Assembly: GCA_903822975.1 (NCBI GenBank)
Contig: CAIJRD010000009.1
Coordinates: 124,001 to 188,000 of the forward strand
Reading direction: 5' to 3'
Origin: an uncultured Sinobacteraceae bacterium
GTDB lineage: Bacteria > Pseudomonadota > Gammaproteobacteria > Nevskiales > Nevskiaceae
DNA: 64,000 bases
Shown: piece after piece, positions 19,253 to 28,423 of the stretch
Position numbering within the stretch: the first letter of the stretch is position 1
Layout of the letters: every line of letters begins with the position of its first letter
The notes under the pieces: model-generated
Told to the model about the DNA's origin: nothing
Databases searched by the model: none
What the model saw: only the letters and a program-made list of their open reading frames with translations
Position numbers and translations under genes: made by a program

Positions 19253-19291
19253 CGCGGCATACTGTCGCGCATCCCTCGCGAGGCTCTCCCG

Positions 19292-19396
19292 ATGACGATC
19301 ACCGTGTTTGCCCTGGTCTGCTCCTTCGGTTTCCTGCTGCCGGTTCCGCTGCTGGTCTGGTTCGATCGACCGCGCGCGCCCAAGCCGGTGCGCTGA
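19292..19396 (+). CDS. 34-residue single-span membrane microprotein
   Basis: A small frame begins 39 bp after ligA and encodes a protein with one clear hydrophobic helix (MTITVFALVCSFGFLLPVPL, continuing to LVWF) and a short basic, Pro-rich C-terminus ending RAPKPVR. A GAGG ribosome site lies eight bases before the ATG. Its TGA overlaps the ATG of the next gene (TGATG at 19394-19398), which implies translational coupling to the YdjM-like membrane protein. I do not recognise a family. The helix, the positive-inside tail and the coupling make a real membrane microprotein or leader plausible. Confidence 0.5.
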   Translation: MTITVFALVCSFGFLLPVPLLVWFDRPRAPKPVR

Positions 19397-19950
19397 TGTA
19401 CGCCGGTCATTTCGCTGCGGGTCTGGCGATCAAGGCGCGCGTACCGCAGGCGCCGACCTGGGGCGTGCTGCTCGGCGTCGGATTCCTCGATCTGCTGTTC
19501 GGGCCCTTCGTGCTGCTTGGTATCGAGCGCGCGCACATGACGCCGGGGATCTCGCCTGGATTTTCGCTGGACCAGATCGACTGGTCGCATTCGCTGGCGA
19601 TGTCGCTGCTGTGGTCGGTGGTGTTCGCCGCGTTGTTTGTGCGTCGCGGCCGCATCGTCGTCGCGACGATCGCCTTCGCCGTTTTCTCGCATTTCCTGCT
19701 CGACCTGATCATGCATCCGGGTGATCTGGCGCTGTGGCCGGGCTCGACAACGCGTCTCGGCTTCGGCCTGTGGCAGCTGGCGCCGCGCGGATGGTGGTGG
19801 TTCGAACTCGCCTTCATTCTTGCCTGCGGTGCTTATTACGGCGCGCGTGCGCGAGCGCTCGGCAGCTTCGGTGGTCGCTGGATGTGGGCAGTCGGTCTGG
19901 TGTTGATTCTGCACTTGGGCAATTCACCCTGGCTCGCGCCGACCGCCTGA
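19396..19950 (+). CDS. YdjM/LexA-regulated-type membrane-bound metal-dependent hydrolase family protein
   Basis: The 184-residue protein resembles the PF04307 family of inner-membrane proteins called predicted metal-dependent hydrolases; none has a settled reaction. It has five or so hydrophobic segments and conserved polar positions inside or next to them: the N-terminal H in MYAGHFAAGLAIKAR, WSHSLAMSL in the third segment and FSHFLLDLIMHPGD in the fourth, which supply the presumed metal-binding His and Asp. It starts within the stop codon of the upstream microprotein gene, so both are expected in one transcript, perhaps with ligA. Activity is unproven. Confidence 0.72.
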   Translation: MYAGHFAAGLAIKARVPQAPTWGVLLGVGFLDLLFGPFVLLGIERAHMTPGISPGFSLDQIDWSHSLAMSLLWSVVFAALFVRRGRIVVATIAFAVFSHFLLDLIMHPGDLALWPGSTTRLGFGLWQLAPRGWWWFELAFILACGAYYGARARALGSFGGRWMWAVGLVLILHLGNSPWLAPTA

Positions 19951-19968
19951 GCCGGCGCCAGCCAAACC

Positions 19969-21075
19969 ATGCCGATGCTGACAAGGACGGTCGGAATCCT
20001 CGGAATCCTCGGAAGTCTGGTCCGCGTTGCCGTGGCGGGTGGGGTGACGTTTCTCTGCCTGCAGCAATGGCCGCAGATCGCGCTGCGCGGCGAGATGGAG
20101 GCACTGCCGGACTTCGATTACCTCGCCGCCGCGGACAGCCTGCGCGTGCAAAACCGGTATGCAGAAGCGCTGCTGGTGGTCGAAACCGGTTACCTCAACG
20201 CACCTATGCAGGTGCAGCCGCAACTGCAGGCCGAGCATGCGCAGATCGAAGCCGAGCGCGACAATCTGCTGCGCCGCGTGCGTGAAGTCGGCTATGGCGC
20301 ACTGACCGGACAGGGCAGCAGCAACGAGGCACTGGCCGGCGCCTTGGCGGCGGACCTGCTGGTGGTCGGCGACGTGCGCGATCTCGCCATCCAAAGCGCC
20401 AAGGCCCTGCGGGGTGAAGACACCGACGAAGTCATCGTTGCGCTGTCGGCCGCCGGGATCGCACTGACGCTGGCGCCGGAAGTCGACTGGAGTATTGCGC
20501 TGTTGAAGTTCGCGCGACGCGCCGGTGCGCTCGGCGAGACTTTCGCGAAGAGTCTTGCCAAGCTCGCGCGCCGCGCCGTCAGCACACACAGTGGCAACGA
20601 ACTGATTCAGGTCGGCGACGACGTCGCGCAATTGTCGCGCGCGGCCAAGCCTGCCGGCGCAATCGGCATCCTGCGGCATATCGACGACACCGAAACCCTG
20701 CACCAGGCCGCGCTGTTTGCCGGCCGGCCGGGCGGCGCGTTCAGCTTGTGGCTCGGCGAGGATGCCGCCGTCTCCTGGCTCAAGACCGCCGACGTCGGCG
20801 GCGAAGATTGGCTGCTGCGCGCCAGCCGCAAGGGACGCGCCGGCATCGACCTGCTCGCCCGCAGCGGTGCGGTACTGACGCGCGCGCATCCGCTGCTCGG
20901 GCTGTTGAAGGGCTTCTACAAGGGCAATTTGCCGCTCGCGTTGACACGGCTGTTCGCCGATCGCGCCGACGCCATCGCCGGCATCGTTGCTGGCTGGTTG
21001 CTATTCGAGCTCGTCGCGCTTTGCGCGATTCTCAGGCGTTCGACGGCGCCGCGGACCTCGCTGCGAGCGGCCTGA
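19969..21075 (+). CDS. Membrane-anchored protein of unknown function
   Basis: I do not recognise this 368-residue protein. It has an N-terminal hydrophobic helix (ILGSLVRVAVAGGVTFLCL, about 13-33), a long Ala-rich, mostly helical central part (residues 40-330) with a tetratricopeptide-like stretch (AADSLRVQNRYAEALLVVET), and a C-terminal helix (AIAGIVAGWLLFELVALCAIL). Such a topology would place the central domain in the periplasm between two membrane anchors. It lies 18 bp after the YdjM-like gene and is probably the last gene of that run. The coding frame is strong and GC-rich at third positions. Confidence 0.7.
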   Translation: MPMLTRTVGILGILGSLVRVAVAGGVTFLCLQQWPQIALRGEMEALPDFDYLAAADSLRVQNRYAEALLVVETGYLNAPMQVQPQLQAEHAQIEAERDNLLRRVREVGYGALTGQGSSNEALAGALAADLLVVGDVRDLAIQSAKALRGEDTDEVIVALSAAGIALTLAPEVDWSIALLKFARRAGALGETFAKSLAKLARRAVSTHSGNELIQVGDDVAQLSRAAKPAGAIGILRHIDDTETLHQAALFAGRPGGAFSLWLGEDAAVSWLKTADVGGEDWLLRASRKGRAGIDLLARSGAVLTRAHPLLGLLKGFYKGNLPLALTRLFADRADAIAGIVAGWLLFELVALCAILRRSTAPRTSLRAA

Positions 21076-21452
21076 GTCGCGCCACTCGAAACGCCCGTCA
21101 CAGCTGGCTTTGGAAGCAGGCTCGAACGCCGGCTTTGGCACCACCGCCGCTGGCCGGGCACGGTGAGTTTGCAATCGGTCCGCGTCGTGACGATTTGCCG
21201 TATTCGCCCGAGGGAGCGCCGCGCATGCTCGCGATTTCGCAGGCCGGTTATCCGTTGCATCGGCGCGTTCGGCCTATCGGCGGTTGACTTTGGGACGTAC
21301 GAATGGCGCATGCTCAAGCTAGCGCTTGATCTGATCGACGCGCGCGGTCGGCGATCAACGACGAGCAATCGAAAAACTGATCATTCGTGAACAGCGTTGC
21401 TGTCGGTATCGAGGCTGCGAGTCATTTTTTCATTCACCGGCGCCAAGCGAGA
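21076..21452. other. Intergenic region before the diguanylate cyclase
   Basis: About 375 bp with no gene, repeat or terminator that I can support. It must contain the promoter of the cyclase gene, but no clear -35/-10 pair stands out. Confidence 0.4.
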
Positions 21453-22595
21453 ATGCAAGAGCCTTCGACCCGCATGTTGACCTTGTCGTACGTCATTGCT
21501 CTGACGCTGATCGCCAGTCTGAGCGTGGCGTCGAACCTGACGTTCGGCCGCGTGTTGAAGCAGCACCAGGGCTCGGCGGCGGTGATCAACATCAGCGGCC
21601 GCCAGGGCATGTTGTCGCAGCGCATCGCCAGCCTTGCGAGCCAGCTTGCGCTCGGCGATACCGCGGTGCGATCGGATCTGACGTCGTCGATCGACCAGTT
21701 GGAGTCCACTGCACACGATCTGGTCTATGGCGACGGCAAGAATCTGCCGGCGCTGTCGGCGAATGTGAAGTCGATCTATTTCGGCGGCAGCCATCCGCTC
21801 TACGACCAGCTCACCGACTACATCGCGCGCGCGCGCCGAATCGCTGCGCTGTCACCGGGCGACCCGGCACTCGCGCGCGAATTGCCGCAGTTGCTGGAAG
21901 CCGCACGCAAGCCCTTGTTCACCGGCCTCGACGTGGTCGTGGGCTTGCGTGAACTCGAAAGCGAAGATCGCCTGTCGTATCTGCAGTGGATCGAAGCCGC
22001 GACATTGGCGGCAACTCTCGCGACGCTCGCGGTCGAGGCCCTGCTGATCTTCCGGCCGATGATCCGGCGCATCAGCCGCTACGCCTACGAACTGTGGCTG
22101 ATGGCCACGACGGATGTACTGACCGGACTGCTGAACCGGCGCAGCTTCGTGTCGCGCGGCAACTCCGAAGTCGCACGCAGCCGACGCTATGGCAATGTCT
22201 ATTCGGCCTTGATGATCGATGTCGATCATTTCAAGAAGGTCAACGACACCTACGGCCACGCCGGCGGCGACGCGGTGTTGAAGGCACTGGCGGCGAAGCT
22301 CAAACCACAGTTGCGCGACAGCGATCTGTTCGGTCGACTCGGCGGCGAGGAATTCGCCGTGTTCACGCCGGGAATTTCGATTGAAGGAGCAACCGAACTG
22401 GCCGAGCGCCTGCGGCGCGAAGTTGCGGCGATGGAGGTCGTGTTCGAAAAGCTGGCGATCCAATTCACCATCAGCGTCGGTGTTGCCACCGCGGAGCGCG
22501 GCAATGCCACGCTTGAAACTGTATTGCGACGCGCCGATCGGGCGCTGTATCAGGCCAAGGCCAGCGGCCGTAATCGCGTGATGATTGCGCAGTAG
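21453..22595 (+). CDS. Membrane diguanylate cyclase with PilJ-type sensor domain
   Basis: The product makes cyclic-di-GMP. The 380-residue protein has an N-terminal membrane helix, a periplasmic sensor resembling the type IV pili methyl-accepting (PilJ N) domain with the motif VINISGRQGMLSQRIASLA (about 45-65), a second membrane helix (about 185-208) and a GGDEF domain. The active loop reads GGEEF at 297-301, which is catalytically competent. The inhibitory I-site RxxD (RDSD, 288-291) is intact, so product feedback is expected. The start is uncertain: a GTG at 21387 and ATGs at 21453 and 21474 are all in frame. I chose 21453 because it leaves a short N-terminus before the first helix. PilJ-type domains have been linked to nitrate/nitrite or pilus signalling in relatives; the ligand here is unknown. 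Confidence 0.9.
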   Translation: MQEPSTRMLTLSYVIALTLIASLSVASNLTFGRVLKQHQGSAAVINISGRQGMLSQRIASLASQLALGDTAVRSDLTSSIDQLESTAHDLVYGDGKNLPALSANVKSIYFGGSHPLYDQLTDYIARARRIAALSPGDPALARELPQLLEAARKPLFTGLDVVVGLRELESEDRLSYLQWIEAATLAATLATLAVEALLIFRPMIRRISRYAYELWLMATTDVLTGLLNRRSFVSRGNSEVARSRRYGNVYSALMIDVDHFKKVNDTYGHAGGDAVLKALAAKLKPQLRDSDLFGRLGGEEFAVFTPGISIEGATELAERLRREVAAMEVVFEKLAIQFTISVGVATAERGNATLETVLRRADRALYQAKASGRNRVMIAQ

Positions 22596-22612
22596 CGCAG
22601 CGTACTCACGGG

Positions 22613-22738
22613 TAACTGCAGCTCGCTCATGTGCAGCCGCAGATCAATCGTGTGTAGCTTCAGCTCGCTCATGTGCAACTGCAGCTCAAGCATGTGCAGC
22701 TGCAGCTTACTCATGTGCACCTGCAGCTCACTCTTTCG
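22613..22738. repeat. 21-nt tandem repeat, six units, encoding a heptad repeat
   Basis: Six head-to-tail 21-bp units, consensus CA-CTGCAGCTC-CTCATGTG, lie between the cyclase and bolA (units start at 22613, 22634, 22655, 22676, 22697 and 22718; the last is degenerate). Because 21 is a multiple of three, every frame repeats a seven-residue motif. On the minus strand a TTG/ATG-started frame from 22741 to 22550 encodes SELQVHM-SKLQLHM-LELQLHM-SELKLHT-type heptads. No ribosome site is evident for that frame. The unit differences lie mostly at single bases, and several keep the hydrophobic residues. Confidence 0.85.
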
Positions 22739-22756
22739 CAACGACAGCGCGCGCTT

Positions 22757-23041
22757 TCAGCCGGCTCCGGCGCTCACTTCTTCCGGCGCGCGCGCAACGA
22801 TTGACAGCGCGTGGATCTGTTCACGCATTTGTTCGCCGAGCGCTTCGTAGACCATGCGATGCCGTGCCAGCAGAGGGCGGCCCGAGAATTTTGGACAGAC
22901 GATGTAGACACGGAAGTGACCGCCGCCGCGTGCCGCACCGGCATGGCCGACGTGCTGCGCGCTCTCGTCGTCGACTTTCAGTTCGACCGGATGGAGCTGA
23001 TCTTCAAGCGCCTTGCGCAGGTTTTCAATTCGCGTGCTCAT
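22757..23041 (-). CDS. bolA: BolA family protein
   Basis: BolA-like proteins work with monothiol glutaredoxins in Fe-S cluster handling and, in some species, regulate transcription of shape and biofilm genes. The 94-residue protein has the BolA fold signature: N-terminal helix MSTRIENLRKALED, the strand PVELKVDDESAQHVGHA, and the second half GHFRVYIVCPKFSGRPLLARHRMVYEALG with the conserved Ser-Gly and RH residues that match the FxG..RHR pattern. It starts 16 bp after yciB on the same strand and is likely cotranscribed with it. Confidence 0.93.
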   Translation of the reverse strand: MSTRIENLRKALEDQLHPVELKVDDESAQHVGHAGAARGGGHFRVYIVCPKFSGRPLLARHRMVYEALGEQMREQIHALSIVARAPEEVSAGAG

Positions 23042-23057
23042 CTGAACCAGGCCCGAT

Positions 23058-23597
23058 TCATTCGGTCTTGGGCTCCTCCAGATAGCGGCCCAGGAACGGT
23101 GCGTGCAGCAGAAGAAAGACGAAGATGATGATACTGAATCCGTACAACTTGAAGTTAACCCAAACGGCGTCGCTGTAGTTGCGCGCGATGAACAGATTCA
23201 GCCCGGCGCACAGCGCGAAGAACAAGGCCCACAGCAGGTTGAGGCGGCGCCAGATGGGCTCGGGCAGTTTCACCGTGCTGGTGCCGATTCGCTCCAGCAG
23301 CACTCGCTCGCCGATGAACTGGCTGCCGAGCAAGGCCAGCGAGAACACGCCGTAGATCAGCGACAGTTTCAGCTTGAGGAATTCCGGATCGTGCAGCCAC
23401 AGCGTGAGTCCGCCGAACACCACTGCGCAGGCGGCGACGAAAACCTGATTCTTGCGCACAGTACGCGTCCGCAACCAGCTGAACAGCAGCATGATCAGGC
23501 TCACCGCGATCAGAACTCCGGTGGCGATGTAGAAGTCATACAGCTTGTAGGCGGCGTAGAACGCCAGCGCAGGGATGAAATCGATCAGCAGATCCAT
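23058..23597 (-). CDS. yciB: Inner-membrane intracellular septation protein YciB (IspZ)
   Basis: YciB is a small polytopic inner-membrane protein that affects envelope integrity and cell elongation or division in Enterobacteria. The 179-residue product starts MDLLIDFIPALAFYAAYKLYDFYIATG, the diagnostic N-terminus, has five to six hydrophobic helices and keeps the family segments FKLKLSLIYG-like (FLKLKLSLIYGVFSLALLG), RLNLLWALFF and WVNFKLYG. The ATG at 23597 is chosen for the match; the frame continues upstream without sense. It is followed by bolA in the same transcript. Confidence 0.94.
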   Translation of the reverse strand: MDLLIDFIPALAFYAAYKLYDFYIATGVLIAVSLIMLLFSWLRTRTVRKNQVFVAACAVVFGGLTLWLHDPEFLKLKLSLIYGVFSLALLGSQFIGERVLLERIGTSTVKLPEPIWRRLNLLWALFFALCAGLNLFIARNYSDAVWVNFKLYGFSIIIFVFLLLHAPFLGRYLEEPKTE

Positions 23598-23831
23598 GGA
23601 AAAATGTCGCGTCGTTGCGCAGTCAATGCAGTGAAGTGGAACCGTCGTGGCGCCATCGTAAACCGCCATCGATGAGCGTGGTATGAACGCCGACCTCGGA
23701 ATCGGCCACAATCGGCGCCGGCATTTCGAGGTTTGGGGCCCGCCAGTTCGTAGGCGGCTCGTACCTACAGCAGCATACGGCGCGCTTTGGCGACGCAGCA
23801 AACTCCTTTAGTCAACCGAACAGAGTTCAGC

Positions 23832-24464
23832 ATGGCGGAATGGTTACAGCTGCACCCAATAGACCCGCAGAAGCGCTTTCTGACGCGCGCGGTGGAGGCC
23901 GTGCGCAACGGCGGCGTCATCGCGTATCCGACCGATTCCTGCTACGCCTTGGGCTGCCAGCTCGGCAACAAGGACGCGGCGGAGCGAATCCGGACGATCC
24001 GCCAGTTCGACAAGGACCATCTGTTCACGCTGGTCTGCCGCGACCTTTCCGAGATTGCGACCTATGCGCGGGTCGACAACTGGCAGTACCGACTGCTGAA
24101 GAATCTGACGCCGGGCCCTTACACCTTCATCTTGGAGGCGACCAAGGAGCTTCCGCGCCGCGTTCTGCACGAGAAGCGCAAGACCATCGGCATTCGCGTG
24201 CCCGATCACCGTGTCGTGCAGAGCTTGCTGGAGATGCTCGGCGAGCCTCTGATGAGCTGCACGCTGCAGTTCCCGCGAGAAGACCAGCCGGTCAACGACC
24301 CGAATGAAGTGCGCGCGCGGCTCGAAAAGGTTATCGAACTGGTGCTGGACGGCGGCGCTTGCGGACTCGTGCCGACGACGATCGTCGATCTCACCGGTGC
24401 CGCCCCGGTCTTGATTCGCGAAGGCTTGGGTGAGCTGGCACCGCTCGGTCTGGAGAGCGCCTGA
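23832..24464 (+). CDS. yciO: YciO-type Sua5/YrdC domain protein
   Basis: The 210-residue protein is a paralogue of TsaC (YrdC), the threonylcarbamoyl-AMP synthase for tRNA t6A37. YciO keeps the fold and binds nucleotide and RNA but is much less active in t6A synthesis. Visible marks are the N-terminal GGVIAYPTDSCYALGCQL, the KDHLFTLVCRDLSEIATYA segment and the TPGPYTFILEAT motif. The ATG at 23832 (MAEWLQLHP) is preferred over the upstream in-frame starts. It opens the block yciO, M50-like gene, trpS, scpA, scpB, rluB; yciO and rluB are also neighbours in Enterobacteria. Confidence 0.93.
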   Translation: MAEWLQLHPIDPQKRFLTRAVEAVRNGGVIAYPTDSCYALGCQLGNKDAAERIRTIRQFDKDHLFTLVCRDLSEIATYARVDNWQYRLLKNLTPGPYTFILEATKELPRRVLHEKRKTIGIRVPDHRVVQSLLEMLGEPLMSCTLQFPREDQPVNDPNEVRARLEKVIELVLDGGACGLVPTTIVDLTGAAPVLIREGLGELAPLGLESA

Positions 24465-24682
24465 CCTTCGAGCGGGACGCCTGTGCGACGCCTGAGCTTG
24501 GAATAAGCCTTCCGCGACCTCGCATGGCGGGCGCGGATGCGAGTGAATGCAAGTGTGGACGGTTCGGCGACGCCGACGGCGAGAATCTGACCCCGCTGCG
24601 TCCAGCCGGGCCCGCAAAAATAGTGGGGTAGCCAATCGCCCCACCGGGCCGTTTTGCACCCGCGCTGGGGGTAGGGCGCCGT

Positions 24683-24688
24683 TATAAT
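24683..24688 (+). promoter_or_regulatory. Consensus -10 element placed for leaderless transcription of the M50-like gene
   Basis: A perfect TATAAT lies six bases before the ATG at 24695, so the expected transcription start (about seven bases after the -10) coincides with the A of the start codon. No Shine-Dalgarno sequence is present in between. A TTGCAC at 24654-24659 is too far upstream (23-nt spacing) to be a normal -35. Leaderless initiation is the simplest reading. Confidence 0.5.
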
Positions 24689-24694
24689 GGGCCG

Positions 24695-25372
24695 ATGTCT
24701 TCCCTGACCCTTGTCCAGCGCCTTGCGGTTTATGCGCTCCCGCTGATATTGGCGCTGACCGTGCGCGAAATGGTGCGCGGACGCGTGGCCTTCTATCTCG
24801 GCGACACCACCGGCGCGCAGTTCGGCCGTCTCAGCCTGAACCCCTTGAATCACATCGATCCGCTCGGCACGCTGCTGCTGCCCGGACTGACGCTGGCGCT
24901 GTCCTCGGCCGGTCTCGGCGGCATTCTGATCGGCTGGCCCAAGCTGATCCCGATCGATCCGCGGCGCCTGCGCGAGCCGCGCCGTGATCTCGGTTTGATT
25001 GCCGTTTCCGGCCTGCTCGCCAATCTGGTGATGGCGTTCATCTGGGGCGTGATTCTGAAAATGACCCTGGCGCAGGGTCCGGTCGACGAAGGTGTGTGGC
25101 TCGGCGTGCGCTACATGTCGGTGGCGGGCATCACGCTGAACGCCGGTTTCTTCGTGCTGAACCTGTTGCCGCTGCCGCCGTTCGACGGCGGTCGCGTGCT
25201 GCTGAGCTTGCTGCCGGCGCGTCACGCGATCCGGCTGGCCGCAATCGAGCCCTACAGCTTCTTCATCCTGCTGGGTCTGATGGTGACTAATCTGCTCAGC
25301 GTCATCCTGGTGCCGCCGATGTTGCTGGTGGTGCGCACGATCTTCACCGTTCTCGCGATCGACGCGATCTGA
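24695..25372 (+). CDS. Degenerate M50 (site-2 protease family) membrane protein, predicted catalytically dead
   Basis: The 225-residue, multi-span protein matches short bacterial M50/site-2 protease relatives across its length: [25 protein letters not shown] (about 36-60), the cytosolic loop and the second metal motif [12 protein letters not shown] (about 156-167). In active members the first motif reads HExxH (ALHEFAH...). Here the aligned segment is VREMVRG, with R24 and R28 in place of both zinc-binding histidines, while E25 and the Asp (D164) remain. The frame is intact and the flanking sequence conserved, so this is not obvious decay. It may act as a non-proteolytic scaffold or need a partner. 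It sits between yciO and trpS and appears to have its own promoter. Confidence 0.85.
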   Translation: MSSLTLVQRLAVYALPLILALTVREMVRGRVAFYLGDTTGAQFGRLSLNPLNHIDPLGTLLLPGLTLALSSAGLGGILIGWPKLIPIDPRRLREPRRDLGLIAVSGLLANLVMAFIWGVILKMTLAQGPVDEGVWLGVRYMSVAGITLNAGFFVLNLLPLPPFDGGRVLLSLLPARHAIRLAAIEPYSFFILLGLMVTNLLSVILVPPMLLVVRTIFTVLAIDAI

Positions 25373-25380
25373 TCTTCCGC

Positions 25381-26396
<1,016 letters not shown>

Positions 26397-26400
<4 letters not shown>

Positions 26401-27233
26401 GCGACGCGGCGGCGGCAGTCCAGGAGGTCGTTGCGCACGATCCCAAAATGCCGCGCGTGCGTGGTGAAGCACTGACCGAATTGCCGCAGGATCTGTACAT
26501 CCCGCCGGATGCGCTCGAAGTGTTTCTCGATGCGTTTGAGGGCCCGCTCGATCTGCTGCTGTATCTGATCCGCAAGCAGAACATCGACATTCTCGATATT
26601 CCGGTGCTGAAGATCACCCAGCAGTACATGAACTACATCGCGCTGATGCAGAGCTTGCGCTGGGAACTCGCCGCCGAGTACCTGGTGATGGCGGCCTGGC
26701 TGGCCGAGATCAAGTCGCGCATCCTGCTGCCGCGGCCGCCGGCAATCGAGGAAGAAGTCGGCGATCCGCGCATGGAGCTGGTGCGCCGACTGCAGGAGTA
26801 CGAGCGCTTCAAAAGTGCTGCGGAATCGCTCGAAGCGCTGCCGCGCGTCGGCCGCGAAATCTTCATTGCGCAGGCGCGCCCGGAGCGCACCACCAGCGAT
26901 GCGCCGTTGCCGATTCCGGGCTTGCGCGAGTTGATGCTGGCCTTTCGTGACGTGCTGCTGCGCGCCGAAATGTTCAGCAAGCACACAGTGCAACGCGAAC
27001 CGCTGTCGGTGCGCGAGCGCATGAGCCACATTCTCGACCGCATCAAGTCCGGACCGCTGCGCTTCGAAATGCTGGTCGATCCCGCCGAGGGACGCGCCGG
27101 CGTCGTGGTCTGCCTGCTTGCGATTCTCGAACTGGTCAAGGGACACATGCTGGAAATCGTGCAGGCCGGTCCGTTTGCGGCACTCACGCTCGCCGCGCCG
27201 GCGGCGAGCGAACACGCGCTCGAAGCGCCCTGA
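26397..27233 (+). CDS. scpA: Segregation and condensation protein A (kleisin)
   Basis: ScpA is the kleisin subunit that bridges the SMC heads and binds ScpB. The 278-residue protein has the family core [32 protein letters not shown] (about residues 49-80), the [22 protein letters not shown] helix (about 87-108) and a C-terminal winged-helix segment. The N-terminus is longer than in many homologues (about 35 residues before [15 protein letters not shown]). It overlaps the trpS stop codon and precedes scpB by 26 bp. SMC is encoded in the same window. Confidence 0.95.
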
Positions 27234-27259
27234 TCCGACCACCGGGCTGGTAGCTCAAT

Positions 27260-28414
27260 ATGGAAGAAATCATCGAAACCCCTGCGGCGATTGTCGATAC
27301 GCCGGCCGCCAGCGTGGATCTGGCCGCGACTGCACGCATCGTCGAAGCCTTGCTGCTCGCCGCAGACGGTCCCTTGTCGCTCGATGCGCTGCACCGTCTG
27401 GTCGGCGTTGAGTTGAATCTCGGCCGCAAGGATCTGCGCGAAGCACTCGGCGTGCTCGCCGAGCGTTATGCGGATTCCGCTGCGCAACTCTGCGAAGTCG
27501 CCAGCGGCTGGCGCCTGCAGGTGCGTCCGGAATTCGGCGAATGGGTAGGCCGCCTGTGGCAGGAGAAGCCGCCGAAGTATTCGCGTGCCGCGCTCGAAAC
27601 CCTGGCCTTGGTGGTGTATCGCCAGCCGATCACGCGTGGCGAGATCGAAGATATCCGCGGCGTTGCCGTGTCCACCAATATCCTGCGCACCTTGCTCGAA
27701 CGCGGTTGGGTGCGTGAAGTCGGGGTGAAGGAAACGCCGGGTCGGCCGTCGCTGTACGGAACGACCTCGCAGTTCCTCGACGACTTCAATCTGCGCTCGC
27801 TCGACCAATTGCCGGCGCTGCCCGAGATCAAGGATCTGGAACAGCTCGAAGCGGCGATGAACAAGCTCGGCCTGTCGACCGAATCAGCTGCGTCATCACT
27901 TGGCGCGCTGGCCGGCGACTCCGGAACCGATGTCGACGACGCCGACGCCGATGATGTCGATGACGCGGACGACGCCAATGACGCGGATGACACCGACGAC
28001 GCTGCGGCCTCACAAACGGATGTCGAAGAAGACACCACAGCGAATGCCGATCGCAGCCTCGGCGATCATCGCGATGCGGAGACAGCCCGCGACACCGATG
28101 CACACGCGTCCGTGGCGGACGACAGCGAGCATGCGCACGCGACGGAATTGGCCGATGAGGCGCACCTGGCTGAGGACGCGAGCGACGAGTCGGGCGACGG
28201 ATCGATTGCGGCCGATGTTGGCGAGCACGTCAACGCCGAGAACGATCCGGCGGCGGACTGGTTGCCGGAAGACGAAGGCGTCGCGGCCGACGACTTCGAA
28301 CCCGATCATGCGGACGATGACGACGCAATCGACTCATCCGCGCAAGATCAAACGGCCTCTGATCAGCCGAACGACGACGAAGCCTCGTCGTCCAAGCCCA
28401 CGTCACACGAGTAG
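27260..28414 (+). CDS. scpB: Segregation and condensation protein B with long acidic tail
   Basis: ScpB dimers bind ScpA and support SMC function. Residues about 15-200 of the 384-residue protein form the two winged-helix domains, with the motifs LEALLLAADGPL-like (VEALLLAADGPLSLDAL), YSRAALETLALVVYRQPITRGEIEDIRGV and GRPSLYGTTSQFLDDFNL. From about residue 210 to the end the chain is a low-complexity, strongly acidic extension rich in Asp, Ala and Glu (DVDDADADDVDDADDANDAD and further repeats) of more than 170 residues. Common ScpB proteins are about 180-220 residues. The tail is presumably disordered. scpB is followed by rluB after 9 bp. Confidence 0.94.
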   Translation: MEEIIETPAAIVDTPAASVDLAATARIVEALLLAADGPLSLDALHRLVGVELNLGRKDLREALGVLAERYADSAAQLCEVASGWRLQVRPEFGEWVGRLWQEKPPKYSRAALETLALVVYRQPITRGEIEDIRGVAVSTNILRTLLERGWVREVGVKETPGRPSLYGTTSQFLDDFNLRSLDQLPALPEIKDLEQLEAAMNKLGLSTESAASSLGALAGDSGTDVDDADADDVDDADDANDADDTDDAAASQTDVEEDTTANADRSLGDHRDAETARDTDAHASVADDSEHAHATELADEAHLAEDASDESGDGSIAADVGEHVNAENDPAADWLPEDEGVAADDFEPDHADDDDAIDSSAQDQTASDQPNDDEASSSKPTSHE

Positions 28415-28423
28415 CGGTCTGCC

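Noticed and set aside
22613..22738. CRISPR-like array
   Set aside because: The units are contiguous 21-mers with no spacers and no cas genes nearby.
23640..23720. Minus-strand VHTTLIDGG resembling the start of a PHP-domain gene
   Set aside because: The frame stops after about ten more codons and shows no further PHP motifs.
24654..24659. TTGCAC as the -35 for the M50-like promoter
   Set aside because: Its distance to the -10 is 23 bases, outside the normal 16-19.
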